Source: Acidovorax sp. Leaf160
GTDB taxonomy: Bacteria; Pseudomonadota; Gammaproteobacteria; Burkholderiales; Burkholderiaceae_C
NCBI RefSeq assembly: GCF_001424265.1
Contig: NZ_LMOV01000002.1
Location: 1 to 64,000, forward strand
DNA: 64,000 nucleotides
Direction of reading: 5' to 3'
Shown here: positions 57,340 through 64,000 of the stretch, one piece after another
Position numbering within the stretch: the stretch's first letter is position 1
Layout of the letters: each line of letters opens with the position of its first letter
Notes under the pieces: generated by a model
Seen by the model: only the letters and a program-made list of their open reading frames with translations
What the model was told of the DNA's origin: nothing
The model's database searches: none
Program-made: the position numbers and the translations under genes

Positions 57340-57834
57340 ATGATGGCGGGACCCTCCGGCGCTGCGCCAGCGCAAGGGTCTGATTCCCCTCCACGGCCCA
57401 GACCGCTGGCGCGCGCCGACTACCCGGTCTTCCACACCATCACCACCCGCTGGGCGGACAACGATGCGTATGGCCATGTGAACAACGTCGTCTACTACAG
57501 CTGGTTCGACACCGCGGTGAATGCCTACCTGATCCGTCAAGGAGCGCTCGACATCCACCATGGCGAGACCATCGGCCTCGTCATCGAAACCCAGTGCAAT
57601 TACTTCGCGCCGCTGGCTTTCCCTCAGACCGTGGAGGCGGGGATTCGTGTGGCCCGCATGGGCACCAGCAGCGTGCGGTACGAAGTGGGCCTGTTCGCCG
57701 AGGGCGCGGAGCAGACGGCCGCCTGCGGCCATTTCGTGCATGTCTATGTCGGGCGGGACGACCGCCGGCCGAAGGCGCTGCCAGAGGCTTTGCAGGCCGC
57801 CCTGGCCCCGCTGCTGGTGCGCGGCAGCCACTAA
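57340..57834 (+). CDS. Acyl-CoA thioesterase, YbgC/4HBT family
   Basis: 164 residues. The hotdog core contains the 4HBT signature TTRWADNDAYGHVNNVVYYSWFDT with the catalytic Asp, then FAPLAFPQTVEAGIRVARMGTSSVRYEV. The N-terminus is uncertain. ATGs at 57340 and 57343 give a short Pro-rich tail; a GTG at 57313 has GGAGAA just upstream. The 190-220 nt before it show no other gene. Substrate unknown. Confidence 0.85.
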   Translation: MMAGPSGAAPAQGSDSPPRPRPLARADYPVFHTITTRWADNDAYGHVNNVVYYSWFDTAVNAYLIRQGALDIHHGETIGLVIETQCNYFAPLAFPQTVEAGIRVARMGTSSVRYEVGLFAEGAEQTAACGHFVHVYVGRDDRRPKALPEALQAALAPLLVRGSH

Positions 57835-57945
57835 CGACTAGGCCCGCCGCCGCCAGCCTGCCGCCATCGGCCGTGCAGGGCCGACGGTGGTGCAAGCAGA
57901 AGCACCCGGACTGGCCTGATCGGCTGCCAGCCCGGGGCTCCAGCC

Positions 57946-59973
57946 TCAGGGCTGGAAGGTGTCGCCCAGCACCACGCCTTCGCGGCGTGGGTCGGCGCCG
58001 CCCTGCAGCACGCTGGCGCCGTTGCGCTGCACGCGCATGATGGTGCTGGTGCCGCTCGATTGGGCGGACGTGGACACGGTGTGGCCCAGCGCGCGCAGAC
58101 CGGTGACCAGCGGATCGTTCGCGCCGCCGTTGGCCGTGTCGACGTTGGGGTGCTCGCCACCGACCGACGTGGTGGCGCTGTTGCTGGCGCCGAAGTCGAT
58201 CAGCGAGGTGGCCTGCTGCGCGTCCAGACCCCAGTCGAGCGCGCCGACGACCGTCTTCACCACGTACTGGATGATCGTGCCGCCGCCTGGCGAGCCCGTG
58301 CCCATGACGAAGTCACCCATGCCGCCATCGGCCGCCTTCTTGAACACCAGCGTGGGCGCCATCGAGCTGCGCGGCCGCTTGCCCGGCTCCACCCGGTTGG
58401 CGACCGGTGCGCCGGTGCTGTCCGTGGGCGTGGCCGAGAAGTCGGTCAACTGGTTGTTCAGCACGAAGCCCTGGGTCATGTGGAACGAGCCCAGGCTCGC
58501 TTCCACGGTGGTCGTCATGACCACCACGTTGCCCTGGCGGTCGACGATGGTGAAGTGCGTGGTGCCCTTCTCGTCGATCAGGCTGACGCCCTGGGGATTG
58601 GTGCCGAGCACGCCGGCCGTGGCCGTGCCCATGCTGCGGCTCGGGCTGATCAGGTCGGCGCGGCTGCGCAGGTACGGCTTGTTCAGCATCGTGTTCCACG
58701 TGCCGCCGGGCAGCGGCACGAAGTCCGTGTCGGCAACGTACTTGTCGCGGTCCGCATACGCCAGGCGCTCGGCTTCGCTGATCAGGTGCACGCCCATCAC
58801 CGTGGGCTTGCCGCCTTCGAGGTCGATGGCGGTGGGCTTCTGCGCGGCGAGGTCGAAATTCTCCAGAATTCCCAGCGCCGAGGCCACGGCGATGCCGCCG
58901 GACGAGGGTGGCGACATGCCGCAGACCCAGTAGTCGCGGTAGGTCGTGCAGACGGGATCGCGGCGCTTGGCCTGGTAGTTGGCCAGGTCGCTCAGTTCCG
59001 TCAGGCCCGGGGTGATGGTCACGGCCGGATTGCCGCCGCTGGTGACCTTGATCTTGTCCACGATGCCCTGCGCCACCGGCCCGGTGTAGAACGCATTGGC
59101 ACCGCCGTTCGCGAGGGTGGTCAGCGTGGTGGCATAGGCCGGGTTGCGGATGACCGTGCCCAGCGGCTTGGGGCTGCCGTCCGCGTTCAGGAAGTAGGCC
59201 GCCGCCTCGGCGTCGCGCGCCAGGCTGCTGGCCGACCCCGAGATGGCGCCGGCCATGCGGCCGCTGATCGGAAAGCCGTCCGTCGCCAGCTTCACGGCGC
59301 TGGGGAAGAGATCCTTCCACGCCAGCTTGCCGTGGTCGCGCTGCGCCATCTCCAGCATGCGCACGGCACCCGGCGTGCCGATCGAGCGGCCGCTGGCACG
59401 CGCGCCGCCGGGCTGCGGCTGGGTGCGGTCGGTGTCGCTCACCCAGCGCAGATAGTTCTGCGTGGCGGCTGCCGGTGCGGTTTCGCGGCCGTCATAGGCC
59501 TGCACCTTGCGCGTCGCCGCGTCGTAATGAAGCATGAATGCACCGCCGCCCAGGCCGGACGATTGCGGCTCCACCAGGCCCAGCACCATCTGCACGGCGA
59601 CAGCGGCGTCAGCCGCCGTGCCGCCTTGCTTCAACACGTCGCAGCCCGCGCGCGACGCCAGCGGGTTGGCGGTCGACACCATGTAGTTCTTGGCATAGAC
59701 GGCCGTCTTGCCGACGCGGTAGCCCGATGCGGGTTCCGGCGCGGCCGGGTCGCCCGGCAGGCCCGATCCCACGACGACCGAGCCGCCGCCGCTCACCGCC
59801 GTGCAGGCCGACGCCTCGGCCACCGGATCGCTGCCGCTGTCGTTGCTGCTGCTGCCGCCGCATGCGGACAGCAGCAGCAGGCAGGCCGTCAGCGTGGCGG
59901 ACAGGCGCCACACGGAGTGCGTGCCATCGCCCTGGAGCGATGGCGTGGAAAGGGGCAGGGTGCGAGCGGCCAT
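57946..59973 (-). CDS. ggt: Gamma-glutamyltransferase, lipoprotein form
   Basis: 675 residues. The signal sequence ends in a clear lipobox (LLLLSACGGSSS, Cys near residue 38), so the protein is probably lipid-anchored in the periplasm. The linker is Ser/Gly-rich. The GGT large subunit runs to about residue 465, and the nucleophile Thr that becomes the new N-terminus after autocleavage lies in EKGTTHFTIVDRQGNVV. KRPRSSMAPTLVF and GSPGGGTIIQYV are conserved small-subunit motifs. It cleaves glutathione and other gamma-glutamyl compounds. The start was chosen at the ATG giving a standard signal peptide. Confidence 0.93.
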   Translation of the reverse strand: MAARTLPLSTPSLQGDGTHSVWRLSATLTACLLLLSACGGSSSNDSGSDPVAEASACTAVSGGGSVVVGSGLPGDPAAPEPASGYRVGKTAVYAKNYMVSTANPLASRAGCDVLKQGGTAADAAVAVQMVLGLVEPQSSGLGGGAFMLHYDAATRKVQAYDGRETAPAAATQNYLRWVSDTDRTQPQPGGARASGRSIGTPGAVRMLEMAQRDHGKLAWKDLFPSAVKLATDGFPISGRMAGAISGSASSLARDAEAAAYFLNADGSPKPLGTVIRNPAYATTLTTLANGGANAFYTGPVAQGIVDKIKVTSGGNPAVTITPGLTELSDLANYQAKRRDPVCTTYRDYWVCGMSPPSSGGIAVASALGILENFDLAAQKPTAIDLEGGKPTVMGVHLISEAERLAYADRDKYVADTDFVPLPGGTWNTMLNKPYLRSRADLISPSRSMGTATAGVLGTNPQGVSLIDEKGTTHFTIVDRQGNVVVMTTTVEASLGSFHMTQGFVLNNQLTDFSATPTDSTGAPVANRVEPGKRPRSSMAPTLVFKKAADGGMGDFVMGTGSPGGGTIIQYVVKTVVGALDWGLDAQQATSLIDFGASNSATTSVGGEHPNVDTANGGANDPLVTGLRALGHTVSTSAQSSGTSTIMRVQRNGASVLQGGADPRREGVVLGDTFQP

Positions 59974-60148
59974 GGGCAGGTGCCTTTGCTTTCTTTGGAG
60001 GGGGGAAATAGGGAATGCGGGAACGTGCCGTCGTCTCACCGGCGCTTGCAGCTTAACCCTCGCCGGCGCCGGCGCAAGTGACGCACACCGCGCAGGGACT
60101 CACGCAATTTGCGTGCTCGCGGCGCATAAGTCCTTGGCCCGAAAGGCT

Positions 60149-60167
60149 TGGTGCCACAATGGCACCA
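60149..60167. promoter_or_regulatory. 19-bp palindrome upstream of pncB
   Basis: TGGTGCCA (60149-60156) and TGGCACCA (60160-60167) are perfect inverted copies around CAA. The centre includes a CACAAT that could be a -10 element, so a bound protein would block the promoter. It lies 62 nt before the pncB ATG. The binding factor is unknown; an NAD-status regulator is a guess from context. Confidence 0.6.
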
Positions 60168-60228
60168 GAGAGACAAGCCTGCACGGGCACCCTTGCCAGA
60201 TTCGCGCTTTCCGCAGCGCGGAGTTCAC

Positions 60229-61449
60229 ATGATCATCACCAGCCTGCTCGACACCGACCTGTACAAGTTCACCATGATGCAGGTGGTGCTGCATCAGTTT
60301 CCCGGAGCGCAGGTGGAATACCGCTTCAAGTGCCGCAACCCTGGCGTGGCGCTGGCGCCTTATGCGAGCGAGATCCGCGATGAGATCCGCTCGCTGTGCA
60401 GCCTGCGGTTCCAGGACGCGGAGCTGGCCTACCTCCGCTCGCTGCGCTTCATCAAGAGCGACTTCGTCGACTTCCTGGCGCTGTTCCGGCTGAACGAAAA
60501 GTACATCTCCGTCACGGCGCAGCCCTCGGGCGAACTGGAGATCACCATTGCCGGGCCGTGGCTGCACACCATCCTGTTCGAGATTCCGGTGCTGGCCATC
60601 GTCAACGAGGTCTACTTCCGCAACACGCAGAAGGTGCCCGACTTCCCCGAAGGCCGGCGACGGCTCGACACCAAGATCGCGCAGCTGCAGGGGGAGGGTC
60701 TGGCGGAGCTCAAGATCGCCGACTACGGCACCCGGCGGCGCTTCAGCCGCGCGTGGCACGAAGAAGTGCTGCGGGTGCTGTGCGCGCGGCTGGGCACCGG
60801 CGACCGGCGGCCCGACCGCGCGGCAGGCCCCGGGCAGTTTGCGGGCACCAGCAACGTGCTCTATGCGATGAAGCTGGGCCTGACCCCGCTGGGCACCATG
60901 GCGCACGAGTACCTGCAGGCCTGCCAGGCGCTGGGCCCGCGCCTGCGGGACAGCCAGATCTACGGCTTCGAGATGTGGGCCCGTGAATACCGGGGCGACC
61001 TGGGCATCGCACTGTCCGATGTATACGGCATGAATGCCTTCCTGCGCGATTTCGATCTCTACTTCTGCAAGCTCTTCGATGGCGCCCGCCACGACAGCGG
61101 CGACCCGTTCGCCTGGGGCGAGCGCCTGCTGGACCACTACCGCAAGAACCGGGTGGACCCGCTCACCAAGACGCTCATCTTCAGCGACGCACTCACCGTG
61201 CCGCGCACCATCGCGCTCTACCGGCAGTTCAAGGGCCGTTGCCAGCTGGCCTTCGGCATCGGCACCAACCTCACCAACGACCTGGGCGACGCGCCCGTGC
61301 ACGTGCCGCTGCAGATCGTCATCAAGATGACGCGCTGCAACGGCCAGCCGGTCGCCAAGCTGTCGGACACGCCGGGCAAGGGCATGTGCGACGACGAGGC
61401 CTATCTCGCCTACCTGCGGCAAGTGTTCGAGATTCCCGCCAACGCATGA
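60229..61449 (+). CDS. pncB: Nicotinate phosphoribosyltransferase
   Basis: 406 residues, the first step of the Preiss-Handler NAD salvage pathway (nicotinate + PRPP to NaMN). Features: [21 protein letters not shown] at the start, VEYRFKCRN, the conserved [11 protein letters not shown] region, [22 protein letters not shown], and the phosphoribosyl site [23 protein letters not shown] precedes the ATG at good spacing. The ATG of the following antiporter-like gene overlaps its stop. Confidence 0.95.
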   Translation: MIITSLLDTDLYKFTMMQVVLHQFPGAQVEYRFKCRNPGVALAPYASEIRDEIRSLCSLRFQDAELAYLRSLRFIKSDFVDFLALFRLNEKYISVTAQPSGELEITIAGPWLHTILFEIPVLAIVNEVYFRNTQKVPDFPEGRRRLDTKIAQLQGEGLAELKIADYGTRRRFSRAWHEEVLRVLCARLGTGDRRPDRAAGPGQFAGTSNVLYAMKLGLTPLGTMAHEYLQACQALGPRLRDSQIYGFEMWAREYRGDLGIALSDVYGMNAFLRDFDLYFCKLFDGARHDSGDPFAWGERLLDHYRKNRVDPLTKTLIFSDALTVPRTIALYRQFKGRCQLAFGIGTNLTNDLGDAPVHVPLQIVIKMTRCNGQPVAKLSDTPGKGMCDDEAYLAYLRQVFEIPANA

Positions 61450-62909
61450 CCGGAGGGCGGCTGCACCTTCAGGCATTGCGGCTCGCGCTCGTAGCAGCGT
61501 GCGCGCTGCCCGCCGCGGCCAGCGCGGCTCAGCTGGACGGCGCCACCCTATCGACGGCCTGGGGTGTGCCGTTCGCCGGCCTGCTGCTGTCCATCGCCTT
61601 GCTGCCGCTGCTGGCGCCCGCGTTCTGGCACCGCCACTTCGGCAAGGTCACGGCGGCTTGGGCACTGGCCTTCCTGCTGCCGTTCGCCACCCGCTTCGGC
61701 CCGGGCGCGGCGGCAGCCGGTGTGATGCATGCGCTGCTGGCGGAGTACCTGCCGTTCGTGATTCTGCTCACCGCGCTCTACACCGTGGCGGGCGGCATCC
61801 ACATCCGGGCCGACCTGCGCGGCACGCCGGCCGTCAACACCGCGCTGCTGGCCGTCGGCGCGGCCCTGGCAAGCGTGATGGGGACGACCGGCGCGTCGAT
61901 GCTGCTCATCCGCCCGCTGCTGCGCGCCAACGCGCACCGCACGCACCGGGCGCATGTGGTGGTGTTCTTCATCTTCATCGTCTCCAACGCCGGTGGCGCG
62001 CTCACGCCGCTGGGCGATCCGCCGCTCTTCCTCGGGTTTCTCAAGGGGGTCGACTTTTTCTGGACCGTGACGCACATCGGTCCGCAGACGCTCTGGCTGG
62101 TCGGCATGCTGCTGGTGGTGTTCCATGCGCTCGACGCCTGGCAACTGCGGCGCGATCCTGCCGCCATGACGGCACCGGCACCGGCACCGGCACCGGCGCC
62201 GGCGTCTGCAGGCGCCACGCCGCGACGCGTGCGCATCGGCTTCGACGGGCGGATCAACTTCGTGCTGCTGGCGCTTGCCGTGTCGCTGGTGCTGACGAGC
62301 GGCGTGTGGAAGAGCCCGCTCGCCTGGAACGTGGCCGGAACCACCGTCGGTCTGCCCGGCCTGGTGCGTGACGTGGGCCTGGTCGGGGTCACGCTGCTCT
62401 CGCTCGCCCTGACGCCGCGCGGCGTGCATGCCGCCAACCAGTTCAGCTGGGCGCCGATGCAGGAGGTGGCCAAGCTCTTCGCCGGCATCTTCGTCACCAT
62501 CGTGCCGGTCATCGCCATGCTGCAGGCGGGCGCGGCCGGGCCGTTCGGCGCCGTCCTCGCGGCGGTCACCCGGCCCGATGGCCTGCCCGATACGGCAGCC
62601 TACTTCTGGGCGACGGGGCTGCTCAGCTCGTTCCTGGACAACGCACCCACCTATCTGGTGTTCTTCAACACGGCCGGGGCTGACCCGGTGGCGCTGATGA
62701 CCGTCATGGCACCCACGCTGGCGGCGATCTCGGCCGGCGCGGTGTTCATGGGCGCCAATACCTACATCGGCAACGCGCCCAACCTCATGGTCAAGGCCAT
62801 CGCCGAGGACCGTGGTGTGAAGATGCCGAGCTTCTTCGGCTACATGCTGTGGTCGTTCGGCATCCTCGTGCCGCTCTTCGTCGCCATGACCTTCGTCTGG
62901 TTCCGCTGA
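61446..62909 (+). CDS. Sodium:proton antiporter-like / ion transporter superfamily membrane protein
   Basis: A 487-residue polytopic protein of the ion-transporter superfamily (NhaD/CitMHS-like). A cleavable-looking N-terminus ([16 protein letters not shown]) is followed by about 12 hydrophobic segments. [19 protein letters not shown] and [15 protein letters not shown] are the two conserved re-entrant motifs, and [20 protein letters not shown] follows. Substrate ion or acid not determinable. The central cytosolic loop contains a (Pro-Ala)n stretch encoded by five GCACCG-type hexamers. ATGA overlap with pncB. Confidence 0.88.
   Translation: MTGGRLHLQALRLALVAACALPAAASAAQLDGATLSTAWGVPFAGLLLSIALLPLLAPAFWHRHFGKVTAAWALAFLLPFATRFGPGAAAAGVMHALLAEYLPFVILLTALYTVAGGIHIRADLRGTPAVNTALLAVGAALASVMGTTGASMLLIRPLLRANAHRTHRAHVVVFFIFIVSNAGGALTPLGDPPLFLGFLKGVDFFWTVTHIGPQTLWLVGMLLVVFHALDAWQLRRDPAAMTAPAPAPAPAPASAGATPRRVRIGFDGRINFVLLALAVSLVLTSGVWKSPLAWNVAGTTVGLPGLVRDVGLVGVTLLSLALTPRGVHAANQFSWAPMQEVAKLFAGIFVTIVPVIAMLQAGAAGPFGAVLAAVTRPDGLPDTAAYFWATGLLSSFLDNAPTYLVFFNTAGADPVALMTVMAPTLAAISAGAVFMGANTYIGNAPNLMVKAIAEDRGVKMPSFFGYMLWSFGILVPLFVAMTFVWFR
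62172..62201 (+). repeat. Hexanucleotide repeat (GCACCG)n in the antiporter-like gene
   Basis: Four perfect GCACCG units plus one GCGCCG, encoding Pro-Ala repeats in a cytosolic loop. Changes in copy number would keep the frame, adding or removing two residues at a time. Confidence 0.85.
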
Positions 62910-62937
62910 CTACCCACCCCAAGGACTTGTTCATCCC

Positions 62938-63924
62938 ATGACCCCACCCCGCATCCTCGTCGCCCGCAACATCTTTCCCGAAGTGGTGGAGCGCCTGTCG
63001 CAGCACTTCGATGTCGAGTCCAATCCCGAGGACATCATCTGGACGCCGGCCGAGCTGGCCGAGCGCGTGAAAGACAAGGACGGCGTGCTGACCACCGGCA
63101 GCCAGCGCGTGGACGCCGCGCTGCTGGCCGCGGCGCCACGGCTGCGCATCGTCGCCAACATGGCGGTGGGCTACAACAACTTCGACGTGGATGCGATGAC
63201 CGCCGCCGGCGTGCAGGGCACCAACACGCCCGACGTGCTGACCGAGACCACGGCCGACTTCGGCTTCGCGTTGCTGATGGCCACGGCCCGCCGGGTGACC
63301 GAGAGCGAGCACTATCTGCGCGCCGGGAAATGGAACCGCTGGAGCTACGACATGTTTGCCGGCAGCGACGTGCACGGCAGCACGCTGGGCATCCTGGGCA
63401 TGGGCCGCATCGGCCAGGGCATCGCCCGGCGCGGGGCGCACGGCTTCGGCATGAACGTGATCTATCACAACCGTTCGCGCCTGTCGCCCGAGCTGGAAGC
63501 GGAGTGCAAGGCCCGCTACGTCAGCAAGGAAGAGCTGCTGCGCACCGCCGACCACCTGGTGCTGGTGCTGCCCTACACGCCCGAGTCGCACCATGCCATC
63601 GGCGCCGCCGAGATCGCGCAGATGAAGTCCACCGCCAACCTGATCAACATCGCGCGGGGCGGCATCGTGGACGATGCGGCCCTGGCCCAGGCCTTGAAGG
63701 ACAAGCGCATCGCCGCCGCCGGACTGGACGTGTTCGAGGGCGAGCCCAAGGTGCACCCCGCGCTGCTGGAGGTGCCCAACGTCGTGCTGACGCCGCACAT
63801 CGCCAGCGCCACCGTGCCCACGCGCCTGGCGATGGCCAACCTGGCGGCGGACAACCTCATCGCTTTCTTCGATGGGCGCGGCGCCCTGACGCCCGTGAAC
63901 CGGCCTGCACCGAAGCGGGCTTGA
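62938..63924 (+). CDS. D-2-hydroxyacid dehydrogenase (glyoxylate/hydroxypyruvate reductase-like)
   Basis: A 328-residue D-2-hydroxyacid dehydrogenase. The substrate loop is NMAVGYNNFDVDAMTAAG, the NAD(P) site LGILGMGRIGQGIARR, then the catalytic Arg in NIARGGIVDD, Glu in DVFEGEPKVHP and His in LTPHIASAT. HNRSR after strand 2 favours NADP(H), so glyoxylate/hydroxypyruvate reductase (GhrB-type) is the best guess. AAGGA precedes the ATG with somewhat long spacing. Confidence 0.93.
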   Translation: MTPPRILVARNIFPEVVERLSQHFDVESNPEDIIWTPAELAERVKDKDGVLTTGSQRVDAALLAAAPRLRIVANMAVGYNNFDVDAMTAAGVQGTNTPDVLTETTADFGFALLMATARRVTESEHYLRAGKWNRWSYDMFAGSDVHGSTLGILGMGRIGQGIARRGAHGFGMNVIYHNRSRLSPELEAECKARYVSKEELLRTADHLVLVLPYTPESHHAIGAAEIAQMKSTANLINIARGGIVDDAALAQALKDKRIAAAGLDVFEGEPKVHPALLEVPNVVLTPHIASATVPTRLAMANLAADNLIAFFDGRGALTPVNRPAPKRA

Positions 63925-63932
63925 CGCGGTTT

Positions 63933-63996
63933 TTTGAGTCAAATCATGCGCCGGCGCTTGATGGTCCAGCGCATGATGCTATGAAAAAAATAGCAG
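63933..63996 (-). repeat. GCTA-palindrome repeat, copy 8 (minus)
   Basis: GCTAT (63978-63982) and ATAGC (63990-63994) form the stem. On the minus strand it continues CATCATGCGC..., ATCAAGCGCCGGCGC, like copies 2 and 4. It follows the hydroxyacid dehydrogenase gene at the right edge of the window. Confidence 0.75.
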
Positions 63997-64000
63997 TTTA

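Noticed and set aside
59974-60228. Riboswitch in the pncB leader
   Set aside because: Apart from the 19-bp dyad I could not find the conserved elements of an NAD- or other known riboswitch; the dyad looks like a protein-binding site.

Overview
The window looks like chromosomal DNA of a high-GC betaproteobacterium of the order Burkholderiales, most likely family Comamonadaceae (Acidovorax or a close relative). This is an inference from the strong GC bias at third codon positions, from gene families and orders familiar in that group (mltG-tmk-holB-pilZ, tolB-pal-cpoB, tex, ygfZ), and from scattered short palindromic repeats of the GCTAT...ATAGC type that I associate with Acidovorax-like genomes. 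No database search was run. There is no CRISPR array, no complete prophage and no intact transposase.

Layout. 1-0.5 kb: the end of an unidentified gene abuts a 3'-truncated rraA-like gene, a probable rearrangement or IS junction. 0.5-14.5 kb: fatty-acid or aromatic-acid type metabolism, with a LysR regulator, a multifunctional enoyl-CoA hydratase/3-hydroxyacyl-CoA dehydrogenase, a thiolase (strong terminator after it), a TetR/MFS efflux pair around a clear operator, then an acyl-CoA dehydrogenase, two SDRs, a hotdog thioesterase, an MDR oxidoreductase, a GNAT and a GST-like protein. 14.5-22.7 kb: membrane and transport genes (DUF2306, a substrate-binding protein without signal peptide, DUF1566, a DUF1624 acyltransferase-like protein, two MFS exporters) and a two-gene unit with a DUF72 protein. 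22.8-30 kb: a small exported basic protein, tex, an HDOD gene coupled to a patatin-like gene, an iron alcohol dehydrogenase and an exported hydratase-like protein.

30-41.4 kb: a ten-gene minus-strand surface-glycan operon in which nearly every start overlaps or abuts the preceding stop. It combines a TviB/TviC-like pair (UDP-GlcNAc to UDP-GalNAcA), a Wzx-type flippase, three glycosyltransferases, and a PglC-PglD-PglE-PglF-like set that would make and transfer a bacillosamine-type diamino sugar. No polymerase, chain-length regulator, export porin or ligase/oligosaccharyltransferase is in the operon.

41.6-55 kb: an HSL-family esterase, a thioesterase-GNAT fusion, ygfZ, the mltG-tmk-holB-pilZ operon with its terminator, tatD plus an ankyrin protein, msbA, tolB-pal-cpoB-tcdA and tRNA-Lys(UUU). 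55-58 kb: a segment after the tRNA with small orphan genes and a ParD-like/methionine aminopeptidase operon behind an AT-rich double palindrome. 58-64 kb: a lipoprotein gamma-glutamyltransferase, nicotinate phosphoribosyltransferase coupled to a Na+/H+ antiporter-like protein, and a D-2-hydroxyacid dehydrogenase.

Cross-cutting observation: one palindromic repeat family occurs at eight places. Three copies lie in frame inside coding sequences (acyl-CoA dehydrogenase, patatin-like protein, tmk), and another supplies the last codons of the thioesterase-GNAT fusion.
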